In this document: piece after piece, positions 33,170-42,577 of the stretch
Layout of the letters: every line of letters starts with the position of its first letter
Numbering within the stretch: the stretch's first letter is position 1
Assembly: GCA_019115145.1 (NCBI GenBank)
Contig: DXED01000019.1
Coordinates: forward strand, 124,001 to 188,000
Direction: 5' to 3'
Origin: Claveliimonas intestinigallinarum
GTDB taxonomy: Bacteria; Bacillota; Clostridia; Lachnospirales; Lachnospiraceae
DNA: 64,000 nt
Position numbers and translations under genes: made by a program
Notes under the pieces: model-generated
Told to the model about the DNA's origin: nothing
Database searches by the model: none
Seen by the model: only the letters and a program-made list of their open reading frames with translations

Positions 33170-34635
33170 AACCATTCTCCTTTTCGATTTATCATTTCAT
33201 CAATGCGGGTGATGTACTCCCGGATGTTCTTCACATTCTCCGCCCGCACAAGCGTTGTCTTTCTGCCATGTCTGCTGCCCGGAACTGTGATGGGCTCATC
33301 CAGCAGGATCTTTGTGGAGGAGCCGGCTCCGGCCGCAATTATGGACTGTTTTTCTTCCATAATAAGTATATTGTAAATTCCCGCTTTGTCAACCTTTGCA
33401 AAGCCAACATTTTCAAAATTGCCGGCAATATTCTTCTGTCGGTACAGATAGTAGGGGAAAAGTCCCATCCTGCCGGCCGCCCCGTAGGCCTCCTCGATCA
33501 TGGCCGAGAGCTCACGGGCCATCACCGCCGGATCCCCGGCCAGGGCCGCGATGCTGCCTGTGGCGCTCTTTTCCTGCCCCAGCTTCGCCGCCCTCTTGAT
33601 GGCGAGGGAATGGACCGTCAGGCTGTCCGGTCCCAGGGCTCTAATCTTCTCCAGAGTGTCCGCCATGTCAGCGGCGGTCTCCCCGGGCAGTCCGGCAATG
33701 AGATCCATATTGATATTGTCAAAGCCAAGGCTCCGGGCCATGTGGAAGCTGTCCTCTATCTCTCCGGCTGTGTGGCGCCTTCCGATAAGGTCCAGGGTCT
33801 TCTGCTGCATGGTCTGGGGATTGATGGAGATGCGGGTGATCCCGTGTCCCTCAAGAACCCTCAGCTTGCCCTCTGTAATGCTGTCCGGCCGTCCCGCCTC
33901 CACGGTGTACTCAAGAAGCTCCCCTCTGGGAAAGCAGGAGTCTATGTGGGAGAGGAGCCTCTCCAGCTGGTCCTCGCTAAGAGTGGTGGGGGTGCCTCCG
34001 CCGATGTAAATGGTGTTCAGCTTCTTCCCCTTTTCCCCGGCTCTCTCCCCAATCCAGGAGAGCTCCTTCATCAGCGCCTTAAGATAGTCCTCCACAGAGT
34101 CCCTCCAGTAGTCAATGGGTCCGGAGCTGAAGGAGCAGTAGCTGCACACAGAAGGGCAGAAGGGGATGCCCACATAGAGGCTGTAGCCGTCCCGGTAGTC
34201 CAGGCGCTCCAGGATCCTCTTCTCCCTCCCGGCGATCTTCCAGGCGAGAGCCGCCTTCTCGGGGCTCACAAAGGAGTCCTCATGGAACCACTCCACAAAG
34301 GAGGCCTCATCCATCCCCTGCTCCTGCTTCTGCATGGCGATCTTTGTGGGGCGTACCCCGGTCAGGATGCCCCAGGCCAGATCCCTCCCCGTGTATTCCC
34401 GGCAGGCCTTGTAGAGGGCCACGTCCACGGCGTACTTCTTCCCGCCGCGGTCCGCCCCCTCCGGGATATCTTCTGTCTTTACCGCAAAGACACGGCCGTC
34501 AGGGAAGGTGATCCGAAAGACATCCTCCATATTTTCCGCCACATTTTGTTGCATTTCCTCCTCCGGGAAAAACGCTTTGGCAAGGTGATAAGTGTTGTAT
34601 GTATACATATCGTTGCTGCAGCTCAAAAAAATCAT
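33160..34635 (-). CDS. hemZ: Coproporphyrinogen dehydrogenase HemZ-like radical SAM protein
   Basis: A 491-residue HemN-related protein. An N-terminal domain of about 155 residues (starting MIFLSCSNDMYTYNT) is followed by the radical SAM core with CPSVCSYCSF (near 171-180), then YIGGGTPTTLS and GLPGETAADM, and a HemN-type C-terminal domain. HemZ-type proteins are annotated for oxygen-independent coproporphyrinogen oxidation, but in anaerobes without haem synthesis the role is uncertain. The ATG at 34635 gives the usual HemZ N-terminus. Confidence 0.88.
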   Translation of the reverse strand: MIFLSCSNDMYTYNTYHLAKAFFPEEEMQQNVAENMEDVFRITFPDGRVFAVKTEDIPEGADRGGKKYAVDVALYKACREYTGRDLAWGILTGVRPTKIAMQKQEQGMDEASFVEWFHEDSFVSPEKAALAWKIAGREKRILERLDYRDGYSLYVGIPFCPSVCSYCSFSSGPIDYWRDSVEDYLKALMKELSWIGERAGEKGKKLNTIYIGGGTPTTLSEDQLERLLSHIDSCFPRGELLEYTVEAGRPDSITEGKLRVLEGHGITRISINPQTMQQKTLDLIGRRHTAGEIEDSFHMARSLGFDNINMDLIAGLPGETAADMADTLEKIRALGPDSLTVHSLAIKRAAKLGQEKSATGSIAALAGDPAVMARELSAMIEEAYGAAGRMGLFPYYLYRQKNIAGNFENVGFAKVDKAGIYNILIMEEKQSIIAAGAGSSTKILLDEPITVPGSRHGRKTTLVRAENVKNIREYITRIDEMINRKGEWLWR

Positions 34636-34704
34636 GATCTTGTATGTCCATCCTTCCTGTTGTGGATATTGTTTCAGACACGATGCACAATTACGCGGGG
34701 GTTG

Positions 34705-34755
34705 ACGCAATTCCGGACGTAATACTTTTGAAAAGTATTACGTCCGGAATTGCGT
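34705..34755. repeat. Perfect 25-bp inverted repeat with one-base centre
   Basis: The arms ACGCAATTCCGGACGTAATA plus CTTTT (34705-34729) match exactly the reverse complement at 34731-34755, around a single G. The right arm ends on the first base of the MBL hydrolase stop codon. No T run follows on either strand, so it is not an ordinary terminator. In RNA it would be a long dsRNA hairpin between this gene and hemZ. Confidence 0.92.
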
Positions 34756-35375
34756 TAAATAAACGGATTATACTTCCTCTCGTGTCCGATGGTCGTCTCG
34801 CCCATATGCCCCGGATACACCTTCACGTCGTCCGGCAGCTTCATGACCTTCTCCCTGAGGGACCGGATCAGATCCGACATGCTGCTGTTCGGGAAGTCCG
34901 TGCGGCCCACCGAATTCTGGAACAGGGTATCTCCGCTGAACAGCACGCCCTCACTCTCCAGGTAGTAGCAGACCCCTCCGGGCGTGTGGCCCGGTGTGTG
35001 TATGACCTGGAAGGAAAATCCCGCCAGCTCCAGCCTCTGTCCGTCCCGGATATAGTCAGCCCCGTCAAAGGTGTAGCCATTCGTGTAGCTGGAGGAGAGG
35101 TTCAGGGCCGGATCCAGGAGGGTCTCTCTGTCCCCCTCATGGACGTACACCGGAACCGGGAACTCCCTGCGGAGGTCATCGATCCCCATAATATGGTCAA
35201 AATGGCCGTGGGTCAGGAGGATGGCCTCCACCTGCAGTCCTTCGCTCTTCATATGTCCCATCAGGTAGGAGGGACAGGCCGCCGGGTCGATAACAACGGT
35301 CTGCTTTGTCTCCTCGTTGATGACAAGATAGCAGTTTGTGCTGATGATACCTGTGACAAATTTCTCTATTTTCAT
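34755..35375 (-). CDS. MBL-fold metallo-hydrolase (glyoxalase II-like)
   Basis: A 206-residue metallo-beta-lactamase fold protein. Metal motif LTHGHFDHIMG (near 54-64) is followed by HTPGHTPGGVCYY, FSGDTLF and a late PGHMGETTIGHE. It belongs to the small YcbL/GloB-like group that hydrolyses thioesters such as lactoylglutathione analogues; true substrate unknown. It lies between relA and hemZ, a common clostridial order. Confidence 0.88.
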   Translation of the reverse strand: MKIEKFVTGIISTNCYLVINEETKQTVVIDPAACPSYLMGHMKSEGLQVEAILLTHGHFDHIMGIDDLRREFPVPVYVHEGDRETLLDPALNLSSSYTNGYTFDGADYIRDGQRLELAGFSFQVIHTPGHTPGGVCYYLESEGVLFSGDTLFQNSVGRTDFPNSSMSDLIRSLREKVMKLPDDVKVYPGHMGETTIGHERKYNPFI

Positions 35376-35469
35376 ATCGCGTCTGTTCCTCCGTGCCTTC
35401 TAAAGCCCTGTCTTCGCTCCTGTTTTGTTCTCCTGTTTACTCCGGCATCCCGGCAGTCTGCCGGGCGCT

Positions 35470-37815
35470 CTAGCCCGCGGCCCTCTCGATGTCGATGATG
35501 CCGTCCAGCTGCCGCAGCTTCTTGGACACCGCGGCGAGCTCCTCCCTGCCGTGGACGATAAATCCTGCCTCGATGGTGGCAGTGCCCTTCTTGCTTGTGC
35601 GCACGTTCAGAGACTTCACATCCAGCTTTGCCTCTGTAAAGATCTTGGAGATCTCCATGAGAAGTCCCTGCCGGTCGTAGGCGTACATCTTGATCTCCGC
35701 CAGGTACTGGCCACCCTCTTCCTCAGCCACCTCGCTCTCCCACTCCACGTCGATGAGCCGGGCCCGCTCCGCGTCCGTCAGGTGGATCATGTTGACGCAG
35801 TCTGTCCTGTGGATGGAAAGACCTCTTCCCCTGGTGACAAAGCCCACGATCTCATCTCCCGGCACAGGATTGCAGCACCTGGAGAAACGGACCGCCATGT
35901 CGTCGATGCCCTTCACCACAATGCCGCTCTTGGACTTGGCGATGTGCACCTTGTTCCTGGATGCTTCCGCCACCTTCTCCAGCACCACCTCGTCGGTGAG
36001 CTCCTGCTTGTGCTCCTTGCTGTACTCCTCCATGAGCCGGTTCACCACCTGGCCCTCCTTCAGCCCGCCGTGGCCGATGGCCGCCAGCACAGAATCCCAG
36101 TCCCGGAAGCCGTACTTCTTCTGGACGACCTCCTGATACTTTGGCTTCATGATGTTGGACAGATTGATGGTCTTGGCCTTGCAGTAGCTGGCGATGAGCT
36201 CCTTGCCCCGGACGATGTTGTCCTCCTTGAACTCCTTCTTAAACCACTGATTGATCTTGTTCTTGGCCTGGGTGCTCTTGACAATGTTCAGCCAGTCACG
36301 GCTGGGCCCCCTGGAATTCTGGGAGGTGAGGATCTCGATCCTGTCTCCGTTCTGGATCTTGTAGTCGATGTTGACCAGCTTGCCGTTGACCCTGGCTCCC
36401 ACCATCTTGTTGCCCACCGCGCTGTGGATAGCGTAGGCGAAATCCACCGGCGTGGAGCCGGCAGGCAGGCTCTTCACATCCCCGCCCGGGGTAAAGCAGT
36501 AGACGTCCTCCGCGAAGAGATCCAAATCTCCCTTGAGCATGCTTAAGAATTCCCTGTTGTCGGACATATCTCTCTGCCACTCCAGGATCTGGCGCAGCCA
36601 GTTCAGCTTCTCCTCCTCCTGGGCCTTCACGTTCTTCTTCCCGTCGTTGGACTCCTTGTATTTCCAGTGGGCGGCGATACCGTACTCAGCCGTCTTGTGC
36701 ATCTCCTGAGTCCGGATCTGTATCTCAAAGGGCTGCCCGACGGAGCTCATGAGGGTGGTGTGAAGGGACTGGTACATGTTGGCCTTCGGCATGGCGATGT
36801 AATCCTTGAACCTGCCGGGTATGGGCGTGTACATCTCGTGGATCACGCCAAGGGCCGCGTAGCAGTCCTTCACAGAGTCCACGATAATGCGCACCGCAAA
36901 GAGATCGTAGATCTGATCCACCGTCTTGTCCTGGTTCACCATCTTTTTATAAATACTGAAGAAATGCTTCACCCGTCCGTTGACCTCAGCCTTGATCCCC
37001 GCGTTTTTGATGTGCTGGGAGACCTCCTCCACGATCTGCTGGACGAACTCCTCCCTCTCCGTCTTCCTGGCGTTGATCTGGTCCACCAGATCATAGAACA
37101 CCTCCGGCTGGGAGTACTTGAGGGCCAGGTCATCCAGCTCTGTCTTGATCTTGGAGATACCGAGCCTCTGAGCAATGGGAGCGTAGATGTCCATGGTCTC
37201 CCTTGCTTTCTCCTTCTGCTTCTCCGGGCGCATAAACTGGAGGGTCCGCATATTGTGGAGACGATCCGCCAGCTTAATGATGATGACCCGGATATCCTTT
37301 GCCATGGCCAGGAACATCTTCCGCAGGTTCTCCGCCTGCACCTCCAGCTTATCTGAGGAGTAGGACAGCTGTCCCAGCTTGGTGACGCCGTCCACCAGGA
37401 GGGCCACCTCGTCGCCGAACTCCTGACGGATCTGCTCGTCTGTCACAGCCGTATCCTCCACTACATCGTGGAGCATCCCTGCCACAATGGTCTCCTTGTC
37501 CATCTCCAGGTCCGCCAGGATGATGGCCACCCAGAGGGGATGGATAATATAGGGCTCACCGGATTTTCTGCACTGCCCGTTGTGAGCCTCCTTTGCCAGA
37601 TTAAACGCCTTCTCTATCATGGAAACATCCGTGGAAGGATGATATTTGCGGATGCGGGCGATGAGCATCTGGTAGAGCTGCTCCGGATCCTGGTAGTCCT
37701 CCGGAGATTTCACCGCGTGTCCGTCCACGATCTCAAGCCCGAGCATCTGATTTTCCATTATAGATTCGGGCGCAATACGATTTTTATTGTCCGATTCATA
37801 GGTCATGACTGCCAT
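35470..37815 (-). CDS. relA: Bifunctional (p)ppGpp synthetase/hydrolase RelA/SpoT
   Basis: A 781-residue Rel protein. The hydrolase HD domain has AGMLHDVVEDT (near 90), the synthetase domain has RVIIIKLADRLHNMRTL and the substrate region KDYIAMPKANMYQSLHT (near 338), then TGS (VYCFTPGGDVKSLPAGSTPVDFAY), a zinc-finger/helical part and a C-terminal ACT domain (from about 710). It makes and degrades the stringent alarmone. ATG 37815 follows AGGAGG by eight bases; an upstream ATG at 37839 precedes that site and is not used. Confidence 0.96.
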   Translation of the reverse strand: MAVMTYESDNKNRIAPESIMENQMLGLEIVDGHAVKSPEDYQDPEQLYQMLIARIRKYHPSTDVSMIEKAFNLAKEAHNGQCRKSGEPYIIHPLWVAIILADLEMDKETIVAGMLHDVVEDTAVTDEQIRQEFGDEVALLVDGVTKLGQLSYSSDKLEVQAENLRKMFLAMAKDIRVIIIKLADRLHNMRTLQFMRPEKQKEKARETMDIYAPIAQRLGISKIKTELDDLALKYSQPEVFYDLVDQINARKTEREEFVQQIVEEVSQHIKNAGIKAEVNGRVKHFFSIYKKMVNQDKTVDQIYDLFAVRIIVDSVKDCYAALGVIHEMYTPIPGRFKDYIAMPKANMYQSLHTTLMSSVGQPFEIQIRTQEMHKTAEYGIAAHWKYKESNDGKKNVKAQEEEKLNWLRQILEWQRDMSDNREFLSMLKGDLDLFAEDVYCFTPGGDVKSLPAGSTPVDFAYAIHSAVGNKMVGARVNGKLVNIDYKIQNGDRIEILTSQNSRGPSRDWLNIVKSTQAKNKINQWFKKEFKEDNIVRGKELIASYCKAKTINLSNIMKPKYQEVVQKKYGFRDWDSVLAAIGHGGLKEGQVVNRLMEEYSKEHKQELTDEVVLEKVAEASRNKVHIAKSKSGIVVKGIDDMAVRFSRCCNPVPGDEIVGFVTRGRGLSIHRTDCVNMIHLTDAERARLIDVEWESEVAEEEGGQYLAEIKMYAYDRQGLLMEISKIFTEAKLDVKSLNVRTSKKGTATIEAGFIVHGREELAAVSKKLRQLDGIIDIERAAG

Positions 37816-37873
37816 ATCAGTTCCCTCCTCCTTTTCCATGTTTTCCCCGCTCTCTCACGCTTCCTGCTGCGCC

Positions 37874-38398
37874 TCAGTTTCCGGGGTAGGTGATCACAGA
37901 GTCCAGATCATAGTCCTTCAGCCGCTGGCGGCCCTTCAGTCCGGCCAGCTCCATGAGGAAAATGACCTTTGACACTTCTCCTCCCATGCCCTCCACCAGC
38001 TTGATGATAGCCTCCGTGGTTCCCCCGGTGGCGATCAGGTCGTCGACAATGACCACTCTCTGCCCGGGCTTTATGGAGTCTCTGTGCATCTCAATGGAGG
38101 CAGTGCCGTACTCCAGCTCGTACTCGATGGATACAGTCTCCCGGGGCAGCTTGCCTTTTTTCCGCACCGGCACGAAGGGCTTGCGCAGATTGTAGGCGAT
38201 GGGCACCCCGAAAATAAATCCCCTGGACTCAGGCCCCACGACCACATCAAAATCCAGCCCCTCCAGCTTCTCCTGCATCAGGTCAATGGCAAGATGCAGT
38301 CCCTCCGCATCCTGGAGCACACTTGTCACATCTCTGAAAATAACCCCCTGTTCAGGAAAATCCGGTATACTGACCACATATTCTTCTATTGGCTTCAT
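37874..38398 (-). CDS. apt: Adenine phosphoribosyltransferase
   Basis: A 174-residue PRTase. The PRPP-binding loop is VVIVDDLIATGGTTEA (near 121-136), and FPEQGVIFRDVTSVL is the usual N-terminal Apt motif. It salvages adenine to AMP. The ATG at 38398 follows GGAGG by eight bases and gives the normal length; the open upstream part is left out. Its place between recJ and relA is conserved in Firmicutes. Confidence 0.96.
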   Translation of the reverse strand: MKPIEEYVVSIPDFPEQGVIFRDVTSVLQDAEGLHLAIDLMQEKLEGLDFDVVVGPESRGFIFGVPIAYNLRKPFVPVRKKGKLPRETVSIEYELEYGTASIEMHRDSIKPGQRVVIVDDLIATGGTTEAIIKLVEGMGGEVSKVIFLMELAGLKGRQRLKDYDLDSVITYPGN

Positions 38399-38469
38399 CC
38401 TTACTGCCTCCTTCAGACCAACTGTCGATAAAATGTCATTCTTTAGTATATCATCTATTTTCTGTTTTT

Positions 38470-40245
38470 TCAAACAATTTGATAGTGGGTGATGACAATC
38501 TGCATGGATTTTCGTCCCATATACTCGTTTATCCCCGGATAATAGGTGACAGAGAGACGAATTCTGCGGTATTCCCCCTCGAAAAATCTCTCCCGCACTG
38601 CCCGGCCGTATTTTGCCTCCACCTCGTCGAGAAATCCGGCGGCGTCCCCGAAGTACACCGCGTCCATGTCCGTGCCGGCCCCGTCCAGGAGACGAAGCCT
38701 GAGCATGTTCCTGTTTTTCCCGATGAGACGGCAGGAGACGATGGACACATTTTTCTCTGCAAACACAGGCTTTGTGTTTCCCTTCCCAAAGGGCTCCAAA
38801 AGCTTTAGCTCCTCCAGCAGCTCCTCCGTCACACAGGAGAAGGGCATCTGCATGTCAATGGACACCTTCTCTGTCATGTCCGCCTCAGTCAGGGTGCACA
38901 CCGCGTTGATGTCCTGGCGGAATTTCTCAATATTTTTCTTCTCCAGGGTCAACCCGGCGGCCAGCCTGTGGCCCCCGAACTTCACGAACAGTCCCCTGCA
39001 CTTGTTCAGCTCCTCATACATATGGTAGGCCTCGATGGACCGGCCGGAGCCCTTGGCCAGCTCCCCGTCGCCGCTGTCTGTGATGACAAAGGCGGGCCGG
39101 CAGTACCGCTCCCTGATCCTGCCCGCCACGATCCCGGCCAGACTCTCATGGCAGTCCGGCAGGTAGAGAACCAGCACCCTCTGGCGTCCGGCTTCCGTGT
39201 GCTCCACCTGTTCCACCGCCTCCCGCACCGCGGCCTCGGTCATCTCCTTTCGGCTGTCGTTTAATGCCTTCAGATCCCCGGCCAGCAGGTCCGCCTCCTG
39301 CTTTGACCTGGCTGCCAGCAGGGAGAGGGCCCTCTTGGCCGTGTCCAGCCTGCCGCTGGCGTTGAGGCAGGGCCCCAGCACAAAGCCGATATGGTAGGTA
39401 CTGACAGATTTCCGGTCAATGCCCGTGCACTCCATGAGGGAGCGCAGTCCCGGATTGGCGGTGGACTGGAGCATCTCCAGGCCCTGGCGGACAAAGATCC
39501 GGTTCTCCCCTGTCAGATCCATCACATCCCCCACTGTGGCAAAGGCCACCTCCTCCATGAGATAGTCGATGTCCGAGGAGTCCCTGCCCATGGACTCATA
39601 GAGGGCCTCCATCAGCTTGTAGGCCACGGCGGCGCCGCACAGTCCTTTGAAGGGGTAGGGGCAGTCCGCCCGCTTCGGGTCCACCACCGCGTCCGCAGGG
39701 GGCAGATGATACTGCTTCTCCCCCTCCTCCTCGTCAAAGGGCACCTCGTGGTGATCTGTCACGATCACGGTCATCCCCATTTCTCTCGCGCAGGCAATCT
39801 CCTCCGCGGCCGCGATGCCGTTGTCACAGGTCACGATGGTGTCTGTCCCCGCCTCAAAGGCCCGGTCGATCAGATGCCTGCTCAGGCCGTACCCGTCCGC
39901 GATCCGGTCCGGGATGTCCGTGTCCACCACAGCCCCCAGCCCCTTCAGCCCCTCCAGGAGAATGTAGGTGGCGCAGACGCCGTCAATGTCGTAGTCCCCG
40001 ATGATGCGGATGGATGCTCCCTCCCGCACCTTCTCCATCAGGATCTCCACCGCCCGGTCCATGTCCCGCATCAGCATGCCGTCCTCCAGGTCGGCGATGG
40101 TGCCGTACAGATAGCTTTCTATATTCTCGTCTCCTATGATATCCCGGTTTCGGATCAGACAGGCCAGCCGGGGACTGATGTGAAACCGCTCCCCGATCCC
40201 GGCGAAATCCGCCCCTTTTCTCAGCAAAACCCAGCGTTCTTTCAT
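38470..40245 (-). CDS. recJ: Single-stranded-DNA-specific exonuclease RecJ
   Basis: A 591-residue DHH-family nuclease. Metal motifs are GDYDIDGVCATYI (near 86), TCDNGIAA, VTDHHEVPF (near 161), and the DHHA1 motif GGHRLAAGLTLE near 435. It degrades 5' ends of ssDNA in recombination and repair. The ATG at 40245 follows GGAGGAGAGAAGAGG; an ATG 30 bases upstream lacks such a site. Confidence 0.95.
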   Translation of the reverse strand: MKERWVLLRKGADFAGIGERFHISPRLACLIRNRDIIGDENIESYLYGTIADLEDGMLMRDMDRAVEILMEKVREGASIRIIGDYDIDGVCATYILLEGLKGLGAVVDTDIPDRIADGYGLSRHLIDRAFEAGTDTIVTCDNGIAAAEEIACAREMGMTVIVTDHHEVPFDEEEGEKQYHLPPADAVVDPKRADCPYPFKGLCGAAVAYKLMEALYESMGRDSSDIDYLMEEVAFATVGDVMDLTGENRIFVRQGLEMLQSTANPGLRSLMECTGIDRKSVSTYHIGFVLGPCLNASGRLDTAKRALSLLAARSKQEADLLAGDLKALNDSRKEMTEAAVREAVEQVEHTEAGRQRVLVLYLPDCHESLAGIVAGRIRERYCRPAFVITDSGDGELAKGSGRSIEAYHMYEELNKCRGLFVKFGGHRLAAGLTLEKKNIEKFRQDINAVCTLTEADMTEKVSIDMQMPFSCVTEELLEELKLLEPFGKGNTKPVFAEKNVSIVSCRLIGKNRNMLRLRLLDGAGTDMDAVYFGDAAGFLDEVEAKYGRAVRERFFEGEYRRIRLSVTYYPGINEYMGRKSMQIVITHYQIV

Positions 40246-40316
40246 CCTCTTCTCTCCTCCGATTACTCTTTTCATCCCGCCCGCGGCCGCAAGAGGGCCG
40301 GCAGGAAGAACGGTAC

Positions 40317-40350
40317 AAAAAGGGGTATGCAGTCACCCGCACACCCCTTA
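40317..40350 (-). terminator. Terminator after secDF
   Basis: On the minus strand AAGGGGTGTGC pairs with GCATACCCCTT and is followed by TTTTTG. It separates secDF from recJ. Confidence 0.8.
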
Positions 40351-40365
40351 CTGTATTTTTCTTAC

Positions 40366-42543
40366 CTATTTTTTCTTCTTTCCGGATTTCTCCGCTTCTT
40401 TCTTCTTTCCACCGATCTTTGTCTTCATGACGTACCAGAGCGGACCTGTGACACATACAGAAGAGTAGGCGCCGCACACAACGCCCACCATCAGCGGCAG
40501 AGCGAACTCCCTGATGGAGCTTACGCCCATAACAAAGAGCACCGCAATGGTGATAAAGGTTGTGAGGGAGGTGTAGATACTCCTCGTCAGAGTCTGTGTG
40601 ATACTCTTGTTAACAGTATATGCGAGATCCTGTCCCTTGGGCGCCAGCTTCAGCTCCTCACGGATACGGTCGAAGATGACGATGGTGGCGTTGATGGAGT
40701 ATCCGAAGATGGTCAGGATACATGCGATAAATGTATTTCCCACGGAAATCCTTGCCACCGCGTAGAACAGAGCTACGATCAGCACATCGTGGAGCAGGGC
40801 CAGAACCGCGCTTGTTGCAAAGCGGATGTCCTTAAACCGGAACCAAATGTAGAGGAGCATGAGCACTGTGGCGATAACGACCGCCACGATGGCGTCGGTC
40901 CTCATCTCGCTGCTGACTGTGGAGCTGATATTCTCAAAGGTGATCAGAGACTCGTCCACCTGGAAGTTGTCCACCAGAGCCTGATCAAGCGCCTCCCTTG
41001 CGTCCAGATCCAGGGTGGACGTCTTGAAGATGATCTGGTTGCTTCCCTCCACCTTCTGGGCCTGCACATTGTGGTCTCCTGTGGCTTTCTCCACCACGGG
41101 GATGATCTGGGCGTCAATCTCATCGATGGTGTAGTCCTGGTCAAAGGTCACGTTCGTGGAGGTTCCTCCCTGGAACTCCAGGCTGTAGTTCATAGCTCCG
41201 TTTCCTCTGGCCGCATTGTAGCCCGCGACGCCAAAGCCCGCCGCGATAAGGATCAGGGAAATGGCAAAGAAAATGGCTTTCCTGCCCACAAAGTTAATGG
41301 GCTCTCTTGGCTTTTTCGGCCGGTAGTACAGCTTCTCGCTGCGGATGCCCACCGCGTAGAAGGCGTACACGATCATGCGGGTGATCACAAGGGCTGTGAA
41401 CATGGACACGATAATGCCGATGGCCAGCGTCTGGGCAAATCCCTTCACGCTTCCGCTGCCCCTGAACCAGAGCACAGCCGCTGCAATCAGGGTGGTCACA
41501 TTGCCGTCCACGATGGCGGACATAGCCTTGTGGAAGCCCGCCTTCAGAGAGTTCCTCACACTCTTTCCCTTTGTCATCTCCTCCTTCACGCGGGCGAAGA
41601 TGATGACGTTGGCATCCACCGCCATACCGATACCCAGGATGATACCGGCGATACCCGGCAGGGTCAAAGTGACGTTAAAGGCGTTCAGGATCACCAGCAC
41701 GATGCCTGTGTAGATCAGCAGGGCCAGGCTGGAGGCAAGGCCCGGAAGCAGGTACACAAAGCACATGAAGAGGAACACGAGGGCCAGTCCCACCGCTCCG
41801 GCCTGCACGCTGGTAGTGACTGCCTGCTGTCCAAGCTGCGCGCCCACCACGTTGGAGCGGAGCTCCTCCAGCTGCAGCTGGAGACCGCCGATGCGGATGG
41901 TGGAGGCCAGATTTTCCGCCTCCTCGTATGTAAAGTTGCCGGTGATGTAGGCCTGCCCGCCTGTGATGGCCTCGTTGACCACCGGACTGCTGATGGTCTC
42001 ACCGTCATAGATGATGGCGATCTGTTTTCCCACATTGGCCTCTGTGGCCTCCGCAAACTTCTGGGCGCCATCGTCCGTCAGGTCCAGCTCAACGGTGTAC
42101 TCTGTATTTCCCATATCGTCCTTCCCGGATCTGGCGGAGGCTGTCTCCACGTCCGCTCCGGTGAGGACGGTCTGTCCGTCAGATGTCTGGAACTCCAGAG
42201 CTCCCGGCTTTCCCAGCTCCTCCAGGATGGCGTTGGCGTCTGTCACGCCGGGGATCTCAATGCTGATCCGGTCGTCTCCCTCCTGGTATACAGTGGCCTC
42301 TGTGCTGTACTGCTCCACACGGCGCTGGAGCTTGTAAATGGTGTCGCTCATCTGCTCATCTGTAGGGTTCTTATCCTTTACCTGGTAGGTGATGCTGACA
42401 CCGCCGGCCAGGTCAAGGCCCAGCTTGATATTTTGGGAAGCTCCTGTGCCTGTTGGTCCAAAGCCCACAATACAGGTGTAGGCGAGAAGTATGATCAGTA
42501 CGGCTGTCAGTATCAGGCTCAGTATGCCTTTTTTCTTGTTCAT
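40366..42543 (-). CDS. secDF: Protein-export membrane protein SecDF fusion
   Basis: A 725-residue fusion. The SecD half has an N-terminal TM (near 9-27), the periplasmic P1 domain (about 40-240) and the membrane motif GIAGIILGIGMAVDANVIIF (near 300). The SecF half starts near 425 and ends with ILTIFGYSINATIVIFDRIREE and more TMs, finishing in a Lys-rich tail. It uses proton motive force to aid Sec export. In Clostridia it lies after the SCIFF maturase, as here. Confidence 0.95.
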   Translation of the reverse strand: MNKKKGILSLILTAVLIILLAYTCIVGFGPTGTGASQNIKLGLDLAGGVSITYQVKDKNPTDEQMSDTIYKLQRRVEQYSTEATVYQEGDDRISIEIPGVTDANAILEELGKPGALEFQTSDGQTVLTGADVETASARSGKDDMGNTEYTVELDLTDDGAQKFAEATEANVGKQIAIIYDGETISSPVVNEAITGGQAYITGNFTYEEAENLASTIRIGGLQLQLEELRSNVVGAQLGQQAVTTSVQAGAVGLALVFLFMCFVYLLPGLASSLALLIYTGIVLVILNAFNVTLTLPGIAGIILGIGMAVDANVIIFARVKEEMTKGKSVRNSLKAGFHKAMSAIVDGNVTTLIAAAVLWFRGSGSVKGFAQTLAIGIIVSMFTALVITRMIVYAFYAVGIRSEKLYYRPKKPREPINFVGRKAIFFAISLILIAAGFGVAGYNAARGNGAMNYSLEFQGGTSTNVTFDQDYTIDEIDAQIIPVVEKATGDHNVQAQKVEGSNQIIFKTSTLDLDAREALDQALVDNFQVDESLITFENISSTVSSEMRTDAIVAVVIATVLMLLYIWFRFKDIRFATSAVLALLHDVLIVALFYAVARISVGNTFIACILTIFGYSINATIVIFDRIREELKLAPKGQDLAYTVNKSITQTLTRSIYTSLTTFITIAVLFVMGVSSIREFALPLMVGVVCGAYSSVCVTGPLWYVMKTKIGGKKKEAEKSGKKKK

Positions 42544-42577
42544 GATCTGTATCCTCTTTTCTGTTTTTTATTACACC

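Noticed and set aside
34705..34755. The long palindrome as a normal intrinsic terminator
   Set aside because: There is no T run on either side and the stem is far longer than usual, so it is kept as an unexplained repeat.
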